Positions 11,431-23,026 of a stretch of DNA of 64,000 nt are shown here, piece after piece. Position 1 is the first letter of the stretch; the number at the start of each line of letters is the position of its first letter. Source of the stretch: Pollenia angustigena (Eukaryota > Arthropoda > Insecta > Diptera > Polleniidae); contig OV884059.1 of NCBI GenBank assembly GCA_930367215.1, forward strand, positions 224,749,803 through 224,813,802, in the 5' to 3' direction. Position numbers and translations under genes: made by a program. The notes under the pieces are model-generated. The model saw only the letters and a list, made by a program, of their open reading frames with translations, did no database searches and was not told the DNA's origin.

Positions 11431-12361
11431 TTTTTCAATAATTTTAAATAACCAAACCGTTTTTGAGTTACGCGAATAAATGTAGTGCAACCTCCTCCAT
11501 TTTCAAAATAACGAAATATCTCAAAAAAAGAGCAAACCTAAAACGGTGGGCACCTTCAGCGTACCCGAATTATGGTAAACCGCCATGTGCCCGGCTTGTC
11601 TAATTTTGCAACTAGCACAGTGTTATTAATCAAATGTTATCCTTCTACATTATTTGCCAAACCAAAAAATTTCGTCATCACGAATTTTGGCTGAGCATTT
11701 CTTTGGAAGTTCGTTTTTTAAAACATATATTTTCCATCCACTTATCTTTCATAAAACTAGCATACCCCTTTTTTGCACCGCCTTGTTTCTATGGGAGATT
11801 AAATTAAAATTAAATGGGTCACAATTTTTCTGCGTTTTTTTTTTCTTTTTCAATCCGAAGGTAGTATTCCTTCCCCTCTCATACATTTAATCTTTTGGCA
11901 CTTCCAAATTCTTATAAAAAATGATATTCTATCTCCAACGATAATAAACAAATAATAAACATTTTACAAAAATATTTAAAGCGTATAAACGAAAACTAGA
12001 AATGTTATTGTTAATTTCTTATTAATGCCACATGTGTTTTTTATTTACACATCGCACTTGTTCAACAATAGTGTATTAACTTAAAATGTTTTTTATTTTT
12101 TCACTTGTTGGAAAAAATCGACACGTAATATTCATATCTAACCGCTGTAAAAATATCGTGCTATATTGTCTACTTGTTGATAATGAAACGGTTGGTTTAA
12201 AAATTTTTTTTCATATGCGTTTAATGTAAAATATAAAAATTGAGAGTAGTTTTTTATCAATTAAAAAAATTATTTAAATTTAATTAATGTGATAATTGAA
12301 TCAATTATTGTTTTTTGTTGAAAGAAAATTAAAAATATGTATAATTTTGTTTTAATTAACA
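11431..12361. other. unclassified AT-rich part of the unit, copy A
   Basis: Equivalent sequences occur at about 38,076-39,010 and 54,696-55,630. A 78-codon open frame at 11,654-11,890 is kept in all copies, but its composition is low-complexity and it opens on a non-ATG codon; I do not consider it a gene. No terminal repeats were recognised. Confidence 0.4.
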
Positions 12362-12369
12362 TTTTAGTT

Positions 12370-13518
12370 GGGCGGTGCGCAAAATGACCCCAGGAAATAT
12401 GGCCCCAAAAGGAAAATGAAAAACGGCCCCAAAATTTTACATGAGACACAACAACACGCAATTTTTTTGTTTTTTTTGGGGTTATTTTTCATTTTATCGT
12501 TAGGGTGTTTTTGCATTTTAAGTGGAATGAAAAATGACCCCAATATCAAGTAATGAAAAATGGCCCCAAATAAAATCACAAGTTTTACTTTGGGGCTATT
12601 TTTCATCTTCTAATAAAAAATGCAAGTTTAAAGAAATGAAAAATCACCCCAAACATTTTTACACAAATTTATATAAAATTCTATGTAAAAGTTTCTAGGG
12701 ATAACATAAAAAACCCGAATTCTTATACCAAAGTAGAGAAAATCCTTGCCGGTTATGCAGAGATGCTTTAGTTAGCGAAGCCGGTGTTGTTATACCATAG
12801 AGGAAAAAATCCTTGAGCCCGGCCGAAGGCCGGCTATTACGAGAAGAGTTCGTTATACCATAGAAAAGAAAATCCTTGCGCCCGGCCGAAGGCCGTCTAT
12901 GTAGTGAAGCTTTAGTGAGCGAAGCTAGTTTTCGTTATACCAAAGAGAAGAAAATCCTTTCACCCGGCCGAAGGCCGGCTATACAGAGAAGCTTTAGTTA
13001 GCGAAGCCAGTGTTCGTTATACCATAGAGAAAAAAATCCTTGCGCCCGGCCGAAGGCCGGCTATAACGTAGAGCTTTAGTAAGCAAAGCCAGTGTTCGTT
13101 ATACCATAGAGAAAAAAATCCTTGCGCATGGCCGAAAGCCCAACCATGCTATCAATCATACGATTTTTAAAACCAAAACTGTATAATTATCCGGATTTTG
13201 AAATCGGGATTCTAAATTTGGGATTTTTAGTTTTGGGCATATGAACTCCACCGAAAATGTTTAATGTCACTTTCTTTGTGTTCTTTTTTGGGGTTAAAAT
13301 TCATTATAAATTTTGAGGTGATTTTTCATGATGAAGAATAACCCCAAATTTAGGGTCATATTTCATTTTATTTTTAGGGTTATTTTTCATTTTTTTGGGG
13401 TAATTTTTCATTAAAAAAATGGGGCCATATTGCATTATGAAAAATAGCCCCAAATTTGGGGTCAATTTTCATTTATTTTTTTGGGGCCATATTTCCTGGG
13501 GCCATATTTCGCAGCGCC
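12370..13518. mobile_element. hAT-type non-autonomous element (1,149 bp) with exact empty site in B and C
   Basis: TTTTAGTT at 12,362-12,369 and 13,519-13,526 is an 8-bp target duplication. Copies B and C have a single TTTTAGTT at the same place, a precise empty site. The ends are imperfect inverted repeats of about 36 bp (GGCGGTGCGC.. against GGCGCTGCG.., both followed by CCCCAGGAAATATGGCCCC). Many GGCCCCAAA/TGGGGTCAT-like motifs crowd both subterminal zones. No transposase is encoded, and the interior holds a GC-rich minisatellite. An 8-bp duplication with such ends fits the hAT superfamily. Confidence 0.92.
12775..13140. repeat. GC-rich ~80-bp minisatellite inside the hAT MITE
   Basis: About five imperfect copies of a unit with CCCGGCCGAAGGCCGGCTAT, then GCTTTAGT.AGCGAAGCCAG, then GTTCGTTATACCATAGAG and AAAAAATCCTTG. 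The core GGCCGAAGGCC is itself a hairpin. Spacers between the cores are not unique sequences, so this is not a CRISPR array. Confidence 0.85.
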
Positions 13519-13610
13519 TTTTAGTTGTTTTGAAATAAATTTTGAATTAAACTAATTATTAAATTACAAAAAAAAAAATATTTCGTTTAAAATAGAATAA
13601 TTTAAACTTC

Positions 13611-13838
13611 ACAGAAAAAAATAGTTCACCAATTAAATCATTAATCAAAAATTAAGTAAGTTTTAATTAAAAAATTTAATCAAGTGAATTAAACTATTAA
13701 TTTGCTCCAGTAAACAAATTTACTTGATTAAACGTTTAATTCACTTGATTAAACGTTTTATTCACTTGATTAAGTTTTTAATTAAAACTGATTTTATTTT
13801 TCATTATTGCTTTAATTGGTGAATTAAATTTTTTCTGT
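13611..13838. mobile_element. AT-rich MITE, CACAGAAAAAA family (copy A)
   Basis: ACAGAAAAAAATAGTTCACC at the left is mirrored by GGTGAATTAAATTTTTTCTGT at the right, with further TTAATCAAGTGAATT-type inverted repeats inside. Copy B lacks one 22-bp internal repeat (ACTTGATTAAACGTTT type) that A and C have. Similar CACAGAAAAAA ends occur near 16,091, 35,334 and 51,953, so several relatives are scattered in the unit. Confidence 0.65.
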
Positions 13839-14994
13839 ATTGCGAAATTGTTGTTGGAAATTGTCAAAATCAATCAGCACATTGTTGGAAATGACAAAGC
13901 TTTTTGATAATTTTTTTAATTAAAATTAAAATATTCAAAATATTAAGTTTTTAAAATTTTTAGTAATCAATATAATCATTTTGGTAATAGGTGTAAAATC
14001 AACAAATGGGTTGTTTGATTCTATGAATTTGGTATGAAGTTGGTGATTAGAGACAATTTTTAATTTTTTCTGTGTTGCTTTGCTTGTTCTGGAAAGTTTT
14101 AAATTTTGAGTTAATTCAGTATTGTTGAACAAGTGCGAAAGGTTTTTAAACAGCAGTACATATTATAGGTTTATGCCTTGAGTTTTTTTTTTTTTAATTA
14201 ACAAAATTATTTTTATTTGCTAATTGCTTATTTATTTCAGCTAGAGTTCGTTCATTTAAAAAAAAAATTAAAAAACTATACAAAAGAAATAAAGCAAATA
14301 AAGAAACAAATAAATAAATTTATTTGTCTTAAAACATGTTTTTTATAATTGCGTGCCAAATTGTTTCTAGTTCATCTCGGCACCGGTTTAGGTTTTAAAT
14401 CTAGCCAAAATTGTGGACCAACTTTTTTAAAAATATCGAGAATCCACATTATTAACTTTTTAAATGATACTTTTTGTTGTTCAAATACCAACGTAAAATT
14501 GGTAGCGGAATGCACCGATAGAACAACTTCTTTTTAAACAACTAGAAATAAATAACAAACTTTCATGAAAATCGGTCCATTTTTTACAACAGATTCCAAT
14601 ATCAGAATTCGTTTCGGCTTTAGTTAGGTGCTCATACATACATACTATTTTTTGGACGACAATCATCTATTTTAACTGGCTGTCATTTATAAAATTTGTG
14701 TCCTCTTTTATAATCTTTTTTCATAATCTGTCATCTTTGTCCTCTTTATTGTTAAAAGCATGACCAAAATTTGCTTTTATTTTTATAAATTAAAATAAAT
14801 TTTATTTCACGGCGATCACCGGTTTTTTCTGTCATGGAAAATGTCGTGCCATGCTTGTTCTGTTCATACTCCTACTGAACTCGCATACACTTGCAGTATA
14901 CAATTTTGAATAAGTTAGTGCAATGCATGTTTAAGTTTCGTTATTTTTTTTTATCTAATTTTACTTAAGTAGGTAAATGTAAATTTTTATAGTT
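13839..14994. other. AT-rich unit sequence without genes, copy A
   Basis: Conserved in B (39,936-41,019) and C (57,046-58,130). In B and C a terminal-direct-repeat element sits at its left side. A 62-codon frame at 14,349-14,537 starts on GTG and shows no domain, so it is not called. Confidence 0.4.
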
Positions 14995-15427
14995 GGGGTA
15001 TTCACAAGGTGTGCTATCATGTTATATTGTCATTAAGCTCTAACATTTTACAATGGCTTACAAATAATGTTTGTTGCTTTGTAAACAACACGTGTCTTAA
15101 ATCAATAGAACTTTGCTTGTTATGTTTATTGTGCTCTCGTAATGAATCCGAAGAGTCCTGCGCTGAACGGCAGAGCCGAGCCGCATTAGTTTTTGTTGCC
15201 GTCGCCGTTGATGGTATAGTTTTATCCTGCTTATTTTTTGCAACAAAACACTTGCGGCGTCAAATTATATATTCTTTTTGGTAAATATTTATTTTTTATA
15301 TTTGTTTTAAATCAGCTGATTTAAATTCAAAATAGCACACTAAATTATGAGGGGTTGTTCACAACAGCCGTATTTTTTCATGTTACTTTTTTAAGACTTT
15401 TGACTTTATGACACCTTGTGAATCCCC
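14995..15427. mobile_element. MITE with TIR ATTCACAAGGTGT (copy A)
   Basis: GGGGTATTCACAAGGTGT at 14,995-15,012 is mirrored by ACACCTTGTGAATCCCCC at 15,410-15,427. The interior has no transposase. Copies B (41,020-41,458) and C (58,131-58,569) lack the outermost bases of the right end. Confidence 0.75.
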
Positions 15428-15634
15428 CAAGTATATCGTCGGCTTAATATGCAAACCTGCTAACTCCCTTGCAACAAATTGTACAGGAAAAACTTTTTAT
15501 ATTTCCTATTTGCTGCTTGAGAGACAACAAAGTTGATTTGACACACTTCATGTCTTCAAAAAGCGAGACAGAACTTAACGTTTTCAACATACACTAAACA
15601 AGTTTACTGTTCATCGTTTTTTTTTTTCAGAATT

Positions 15635-15871
15635 GACTTTATACACTACCAGACTATTATATTGTATTTTCTTGTTACATTTTACCTTAGCTTTCCTTTG
15701 GAAAGCAATGAGGTATATTTTATGTACAGAAAAATGTACAATTATTAGACACCAGCAGAATGTAATGCATTTTCTGGCCCGCTACGGCCTTCGTCAGCAT
15801 TCTTTGTGTCACACTGGATAGTGATACTTTATAAATTGAATGTATTTAATAGTCTGGTAGTGTATAAAGTC
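15635..15871. mobile_element. MITE with perfect 25-bp TIR (copy A)
   Basis: GACTTTATACACTACCAGAC plus five more bases at 15,635-15,659 is exactly complementary to 15,847-15,871. Weaker pairing extends outward to about 15,625 and 15,881. Non-coding; superfamily not assigned. Same element in copies B and C. Confidence 0.8.
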
Positions 15872-17034
15872 ATTTTTGAAAAATTTAAGGAATAGAACTA
15901 TTAAAAAAAGCTTTATAAAATACATTAAATTTCAGTTATGTATTTTATAAAGCTCATAGAATAAATTCGAAAAAACAAAAATGTTGAATATAATTTTATA
16001 AAATTTTAAATCTTTACTAAGGGCCAGCAAAGCGGACCGGGTCCAGCTAGATATTATACTATAGTAACCTTCGGAAGAAAATAATTCCCACACAGAAAAA
16101 ATTATTGCCATTTTTTTCAATTGATAGTGATTTTTGAATTTTAAAATAAATTTGATTACGTTCTTAATTGATTGAATTAAAAAAAAAATATTTTTTTTTC
16201 AATTAAAATTTTACTTGATTTTAAGCTTAATTGTAATTATAAGTTTAATTGAATCAATCAACTCGGTTGTTTGAATTGAACACTTTGTTGGATTCTCCTT
16301 GTTGCTTTCCTCCCTCATCAACAGTTTGCGAAAAATGTTACAAGTGCAACCAACATCTTTATAAATTTATTGTCTTTGCCCTTACATGTACATACACACA
16401 TGTTTTTGTCATCAAAAAGAACAGTAAGCGTCGCGTGCAAAAAAAAACTATCAACAAGTAAAAAATGAACTTAAATTTGTTATAGACGAATTACAATTAT
16501 GTATGACCACCAACAATGTCAATAATGAGCCTACATACTATGTATATTATGCGTAAAATAAAAAATCGCCTTGTGGCTGACCACAGTGTTGACGGTGGTT
16601 ATGGTCGCAATCGAAATTTGGTGTTTATTTTCTTTTTTTGTTAATTCTTGAATATTTTTTGGCGTCATTTCGTGTTGTGCGTTTAAAGTGAATAGGTGAA
16701 AAAAAGTACAGCCAAATTACACAACAAAAAAAGTTTTTTGTTTTCAATCTGGAATACCCTGAAGAATCAGAGTTATTCTACAATTTTATACAAAGTTGTA
16801 TGTATGAAATTCCTCTGTCAAAAAAATCTTCCAAAATTTGTACAATTAAGCATGAGCTATTACAATTAAACAAATAAAACAAGTTATTTTTAAACCATAT
16901 TTAAATAAAACATATATTTTAAATTATAATTCAGTTTTAATTGACCTTTTACAATAATATTTTGATTATTTTTAATTTTAAGCTCCAGGTCTTTTTTTTT
17001 ATATAAAAAATATTAATTTATTTAATTATTTTTT
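15872..17034. other. AT-rich unit sequence, copy A
   Basis: Contains a CACAGAAAAAATTATTGCC start of a MITE relative near 16,091 and CTAGCTGGACCCGGTCCGC on the minus strand near 16,032-16,050. A 70-codon frame at 16,249-16,461 is conserved only because the unit is duplicated. No gene called. The right part leads into the PLE 3' end. Confidence 0.4.
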
Positions 17035-17069
17035 CGATATTTCGCTAACCTTTGGTTAGCATCCTCAGG
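17035..17069 (-). ncRNA. hammerhead-like ribozyme core in PLE 3' end (copy A)
   Basis: On the minus strand: CTGAGGA, one T, a perfect 7-bp stem GCTAACC/GGTTAGC closed by AAA, then GAAA and TATC. These are the box I, helix II and box II elements of a hammerhead, with the self-complementary ATAT followed by C as a minimal helix III plus NUH site. It lies downstream of the PLE endonuclease frame, where Penelope-like elements are known to carry such motifs. Helix I was not identified and the single T after box I is irregular, so activity is uncertain. Confidence 0.65.
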
Positions 17070-17436
17070 AAATTAAATTTACAATATTTTTATAACACAA
17101 ACAAAAATAATTATGGAAAAAATTATTTCAAAAATTAAATTCAAAAACCTATTTGTCATAAAATTAATTTCAAAACCCATATAACATAAAATAAAAATAT
17201 TATAACTAGAGTATAACATTGTATATAAACTGAAAAAACATTTCCTATCCTTAAACCAAATTCAAAAAATCAATTCATATAAAATGAAAAAATAATTTCC
17301 CTACTATAAAACGAATTCAAAAACCATATTTACAATAATAAATTCTGACTAAAGAATAATACCATAATAGGTATATAACAATTTTTATAAATTAAACTTA
17401 TTTTGTATCTAACATATTTATATAAATCTATTTATT

Positions 17437-17957
17437 CTATCTCTTAATAACTAAATTTCTATAACTACTAGCTATATTTTCTGTGTCTGCTTTGAAATTC
17501 ATTCTTTGTGCTGTTGGTGTATTGATTATGTGTAACATTTCTAATATATATCTACGTTTGTAGTTGGTTTCAGTGTTTAAAACTGATGCATTTTCAAAAT
17601 TTGGATAGTGATTCAATTCATAACAATGATGAGACAATGCTGTTTTTTTAGAATTAATGTTTCTATGTTTTTGATCTGATCTATGTCCAGCAACTCTAGT
17701 CCTTAATTTATTTTTTGTCGTACCTATATAAACCTTGTCGCAATTTGCATTATCATTTCGTTACAAGGAATTTTGTAGATAATGTTTGACATATCCCATT
17801 ATTTATTCTATCTTTTGTCTTGCTGAATAAACTATTTACCGTGTTGTAGGCCCTTAAAAGTCACTTTATATTTGTTAGTGTCAAAGATCTTTTATCTCTT
17901 AATTCTTTCCGATATGTTTGGTATATACGATATCGATTTGTATATTTTCGGTTCCAT
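17437..17957 (-). pseudogene. Penelope-like element GIY-YIG endonuclease half (copy A)
   Basis: Same reading frame as the intact copies at 43,468-43,989 and 60,579-61,100 but broken by three single-base changes. A C is missing near 17,759, a T is missing near 17,801 and an extra C is present near 17,850. Only the last 66 codons remain open. Upstream the AATAGT-type coding tract continues into the pogo-like MITE insertion site. Confidence 0.9.
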
Positions 17958-17994
17958 TACAATTGTATTAGTATTACTATTAATAATATTACTA

Positions 17995-19343
17995 CAGTAT
18001 AACCCGGTTAATTACCCCACGCTTAAATGCCTTTCACGCTTATTTACCTCGAGTTTTAAATCCCCGATTTTTTTCTTCAATTTTTTAGACAAAAATCCAC
18101 GTTTAATTGCCATACGCTTAATTACCAGATTCGGATAATTGCCTTAAAAATTTAACTCCCAAAACAAAATTATACCTAAATTTCATTCGTTTAATTGCCT
18201 CAGTACTATTTGACAAATACACAGCAAGTAATGTAACCAAGTTTTACATGTTAATAATTTGAAAATATGCACTAAAATTTTTTTAAAAAAATAATGCCTA
18301 AAAAACAAAATGTGGCTTGATTAAAGGCAAAATATTCAACAAATTAATATTTGCATTTAAAGTTATGTTATGCGATCAAGATTCATATAAGAGTTATATA
18401 TAATCTAGATACACCAAATTTATAAGATATTTTGTCTTAAAGAGATTAAACTTTGAAGTTTGCATGGGGACTATGTTTCGTTTTTATGACAATTAAACGT
18501 ATTTACCCAATTTTATCAAATTATCTAAAAACTGCTACCTTAACTTTTCGCATAAGGTTTACATGGACATACAACCAGCAAGATGGATGGACGGACGGAC
18601 GGACACGAAAAGATTACCTAAACAAGTGTTTCTGATTCGATCGTTTACTAAACGATGCGTCTAGGTTTCTATGTTATAAGTTGCGAAAAACATTTATCTT
18701 CAGCAAAAACTTGCTATGGCTTAAAATTCTACAGTGAAAATTTAATGTAGGTGGCGAAATTAAGGCAACAGAAAACTCATCTGTTAACCAGATTTTTAAG
18801 CAATTTTTTTATTTATTTTTTAAAAACTTAAAATATGTGTGCAAAAAAAATGCAGCAATGGCTACAATATGGAAATTATTTACAAACAAATCGATACCAA
18901 AATTCATTAAAAGCTCTAAACGCATAAATATATTGTTTCTGCTTTCATTGGTCGCACAAGAAAAACCATGCAATTGCATATTTACGTCTTCCATGTGTAG
19001 TAGTAGGATATGACAGAATATCTTAGAAAGCACTACAGACAAAATTTAAGACAACAAATCCCATTGTTTTTTATTGCTATCTCTTAAGATTAAGCTGATA
19101 CATGTAAAAATTCCTTTCTTAAATTTTTTCATACATCAAAGTTAAGTTATCTTGTAAATAAATACGTCTAATTACCTCACTGAGGTATTTAAACGAATTC
19201 GCTTAATTACCTCAATGAGGTAGTTAACCGTATTCTTATTATTACCTCAACGAGGTAGTCAAGCGTATTCGTTTAAATGCTTACCCCGCATAATTACCCA
19301 AAAATATTGGCATTTTTGTCGAGGTAATTATCCGTGGAATACG
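17995..19343. mobile_element. pogo-like MITE (copy A)
   Basis: Starts CAGTATAACCCGGTTAATTA, close to pogo/Tigger ends, and finishes with the imperfect complement (..GGTAATTATCCGTGGAATACG). TA dinucleotides flank it at 17,993-17,994 and 19,344-19,345. On both sides the flank is (TTACTA)n. Near the right end three palindromes of the type CCTCANTGAGG alternate with TTAATTACC. No transposase; a conserved 77-codon minus-strand frame at 18,809-19,042 has no recognised domain. Confidence 0.8.
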
Positions 19344-19345
19344 TA

Positions 19346-19515
19346 TTACTATTACTATTATATTACTATAACTATTACTTATTACTATTATCTATTACTA
19401 TTACTATTACTATTACTATTACTATTACTATTACTATTACTATTATACTTACTATTACTATTACTATTACTATTACTATTACTATTACTATTACTATTAC
19501 TATTATATATATATA
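19346..19515 (+). repeat. (TTACTA)n microsatellite, between pogo MITE and RTE (copy A)
   Basis: Hexanucleotide tract with minor variants, ending in a short TA run that abuts the 3' end of the RTE-like LINE on its right. Confidence 0.95.
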
Positions 19516-22500
19516 TATATTTATTCCCGTCGTTCCAAATTGGAGCATAGGGCCATTACAAATATATTCCATTGTGATCTATTACAAGCTATTAGTTTGA
19601 TTTCGTTCCAGGATTTTCGTGTAGATGCCACCTCAGAATCCAGCTGTCTTCTCCACGTGTGGGCGGGTCTTCCTCTTCTTCTAGTACCCTGTGGGTTCCA
19701 GTCAATGGCTGCCCGTGTTAGGTCATCTGCTGGTTTACGTAGTGTGTGACCTAGCCAGTTCCACTTACGTCTTAGTATTTCGGTGCGCAGAGGAGTTTGT
19801 TTTGTGACTGTCCATAGGTCGAGGTTGGATATCACATTTGGCCAAAATATTTTCAAAATTCTCCTCAGACATTTATTGGTAAAAACTTGAAGTGAAGTTA
19901 TGTCGCGCGCAGCAGCATTCCAATTTTCACATCCATACAATAGGGTTGACTTTACACTGGAGTTAAATAAGCTGATTTTCGTTCTAGTTGATATATGAGA
20001 AGCCTTCCATACAGGACGCAGGAGGCCAAAGGACCGTCGGGCACAGTTGATACGGTTTACTATATCCTCACTTGATCCTCCATTGTTGCTGATAATACTG
20101 CCGAGATAGCAGAAGCTGTTAATATCCTCAAGCACGGTGCCATTCATCTTAAGGTGCTGCTTGTTGTCGGTGTTCACACGCATGGATTTAGTCTTGGATA
20201 TGTTTATTTTCAGTCCTGCTTTCGCTGTCGCCGCTTCTAGCAACCCTAGCTTTCGAGACATGTCGCTGTACGTGTGTGCCAGGATACAGATGTCATCGGC
20301 GTAATCTAAATCACCTAACCGCTTGTGTAGGCTCCATTGAATTCCAGAGGAGTTTTCTGTTGCGGTCTTCATCACCACATCAAGAACAATGTTGAAAAGT
20401 AGAGGCGACAAAACGCAACCCTGCCGTACCCCGGTGTTTACATTTATTTTATTGCCAAGATTGTTTTCATGGAGTACTCTACATGTAGACCCATTGTATA
20501 GACTTCTAATAAGCGAGACAAGTTTCGGTGGGGTGCCTTTGCATTCTAATGCCTTCCATATGGTGTGATGGGCGAGCTTATCAAATGCTTTTTCGAAGTC
20601 TATGAAAAACTAGATATAAGGGGGATCTCCACTCCACAGACTGTTCAACGATTACTCTTAGGGTATTCACTTGGTCCACACAGGATTTTCGTGGTCGAAA
20701 GCCAGCTTGTTCCGGACGGAGATCTGCTTCCAAGGCACTGAGTCGGCCTGTGATGATATGCGCTATCACCTTATTAACCATACTCAGAAGAGTGATTCCC
20801 CTCCAGTTGTTGCATTCCGACAAATTTCCCTTTTTTGGTACTTTCACAATGATTCCCTCTTTAAGCTCGTCATGCAGGCACTCCGTTCTCCAAAATTCTT
20901 CGATAATCGGTAGGATTAATCGTGCGCTGACATGGGATCTGCTTTTTAACATTTCTGGCGCGATGTTGTCGGTTCCCGGGGCTTTGTTAAGCTTTAAGGC
21001 CTTGATAGCTATGCTAACTTCCATCAGTGATGGACTTTCAGTGGATATATCAGGCCTTACCGAATGTCCTGCACAGTTGCAAATATTTACGTTGGGTTGA
21101 CTTGGTGTCTTAAGGAATTCCGTGTAGTGGTTTGTCCAAATCTCAAGTTGTTGTGTTTTTGAGGTCACTAGTTCGCCCGAGCTGTTCTTTAGAGGCCTTG
21201 TGGAAGCGATAGATTTTGTAGTCAGCTTCTTCGCTATGTGGTAGAGATCTCTGGTGGGGTTTGTAGCAGCTGCAGCTTGCGCTTCTTTCGCCAGACCGTC
21301 AGTATACGCTCTTTTATCTCTACGTGCACTTCGCTTGACCTGTTTGTCTAGGTCATTGTGTGTTCTCGCAAACTCAGACTTTTGGCTACGCGTTTTTGCA
21401 CTATTTCGCAAACCTTTAGCTGACTTCCTGTCTTCAATCAGCTGCCACGTTAGTTCGGACATCCACGGTTTTCTTTTATGCTGAAGATGGCCCACATGTT
21501 TGTCTGCAGCGTCCAAGAAGGTACGCTTTACTTGGTCCCCAGTCATTCATGTTTATAACATTGTTTTCGAGCGCAGCTTGCAGTGTTGCAACATATTGCT
21601 CTGCAACAGGGGCCTGTGACAATTTAGCCACGTCGAACTTACGTGCAGTGGTCTGGATGTATTTTTTGATGGCTGCTAGCTTAATGCGCATTGTACCCAC
21701 TAGGAGATGATGGTCGCTGCTGATATCTGCACCCCTTTTGTTCCGCACTTCCAAAAGAGATCCCCTCCACACTTTACTTATGGCTATGTGGTCGATCTGA
21801 TTTTCAGTCACGTGATCAGGGGACACCCACGTTGCTTTATGTATGGTCCTGTGTGGGAACAATGTGCCCCCGATAACCATGTTATATTAGCACACAACTC
21901 TGTAAAAAGTTCCCCATTCCTGTTCATGGAGCCGATACCGTGTCTACCCATCACGTTTTCTAGGTTGGTGTTTAAGGAACCAACTTGTGCGTTAAAGTCT
22001 CCCATCAGAATCATGATGTCGCCTTGGGGGACAGACGACATAGTCCTATCTAGCTGACTATAGAACTCTTCCTTAACGCTGTCATCAGCCAACTCTGTGG
22101 GTGCGTAGCACTGTATGCAAGTAAGCTTTCGTGCTCTTGTTCGGAATCTAGCAGTAATGATTCTATCGCTGTGTGGTTTCCAGTCGATAAGTGAGTCGGT
22201 AGCCTCTTTGGATAAAAGAAAGCCAACTCCACTTGACCTTGGTTCAGATGTATGTTTTCCTGAGTATAAGAAAGTAAGTCCATATGAGGCTTTAACTTCG
22301 CCGGATTCAGGCCAGCGAGTTTCACTAAGCCCTAGTATTAACAGCTTGTATTCCAAGAATGCACTGCATAATTGAGTGAGCTTGGATGGTTCGCTGAGTG
22401 TCCGTACATTCCATGCTCCAATTCTTATCCGTTTTTTCATGCCAATAGTCGTCTTCATTCGATCCGTTTTCAATACATTTTGTGTGGTTTTATTAATCAT

Positions 22501-22650
22501 TATCAATTTAGGATGTACCGGTGATTAGCCGTTTATCATCCGAGTCTGGGTATCGGGATTGCCGATTGGAGCCTCCAGACATGCTTTTGGTATCACAACA
22601 AACGTTGTAAGATTGGGTTTTTGATGGCGCCAATTGCTCGCCATGACATC
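19516..22650 (-). mobile_element. RTE-like LINE, copy A
   Basis: Full-length-looking minus-strand copy. The 5' end is at about 22,650 next to (TTACTA)4 and the 3' end at 19,516 next to the TA run and (TTACTA)n. The short 3' end right after the ORF stop and the simple-repeat tail fit RTE-type LINEs. It aligns end to end with copy B at 45,503-48,642. Confidence 0.88.
19521..22506 (-). pseudogene. RTE-like endonuclease/reverse transcriptase, frameshifted
   Basis: Encodes the APE-type endonuclease (GAWNVRTL, LGLSETRW, MGDFNAQVG) followed by RT. Compared with copy B it has at least four indels: a lost T near 21,887, an extra C near 21,537, compensating changes near 20,936-20,947, and an extra A near 20,609. 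The reading frame is thus split into pieces 22,506-21,808, 21,880-21,476, 21,546-20,581 and 20,411-19,521. It keeps the ancestral-looking FEKAFD in the RT (Ala), whereas B and C have Glu there. YADD is present. The C-terminus CSNLERRE is intact. Confidence 0.9.
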
Positions 22651-22674
22651 ATTACTATTACTATTACTATTACT
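22651..22674 (+). repeat. (TTACTA)n, 5' flank of the long LINE
   Basis: Four hexamers between the 5' end of the RTE-like LINE (left) and the 5' end of the Jockey/CR1-group LINE (right). Confidence 0.9.
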
Positions 22675-23026
22675 CAATTGTGATTGTGAATATCATTGCG
22701 AACGGACGTGTTTTTGTGGTGCGCTCTCTAAAATAATATATCCTTTATCCGGTTAATATTAATTTAAAAAACTAAAACAATTAAAATAAAGGAAAATTTC
22801 AAAATCCTTATTATTAGAAGTATTTCTAATTAAAAAAAAAGAAAAAAAAAACAGAAAATTAAAATATTAAAAAAATTTGAAAAAAAAAAACAAAATATAC
22901 ATAAACAAAAAACAAAACTCCAAGCTCTAATAAAACTAAACAAATCACAAATTGAGTATAGCTTAAGAGAATACATATTTGAAATTATACCAACAACAAA
23001 TTAAAACAAATAAATAAAAATAAAAA

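Noticed and set aside
11654..11890. 78-codon frame conserved in A, B and C
   Set aside because: Conservation follows from unit duplication; it opens on a non-ATG codon, is low-complexity and has no domain.
12775..13140. Regularly spaced palindromic repeats like a CRISPR array
   Set aside because: The intervals are themselves repeated, the unit is ~80 bp, and the context is a eukaryotic hAT MITE; it is a minisatellite.
18585..18605. GGAC repeats (GATGGATGGACGGACGGAC) as a regulatory site
   Set aside because: A short simple repeat within the pogo-like MITE; such tracts are common in insect repeats.
18809..19042. 77-codon minus-strand frame within the pogo-like MITE
   Set aside because: No helix-turn-helix or DDE motif; kept only through recent duplication.
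20671..22375. Several + strand frames across the RTE-like LINE
   Set aside because: Antisense shadows of the minus-strand LINE ORF.
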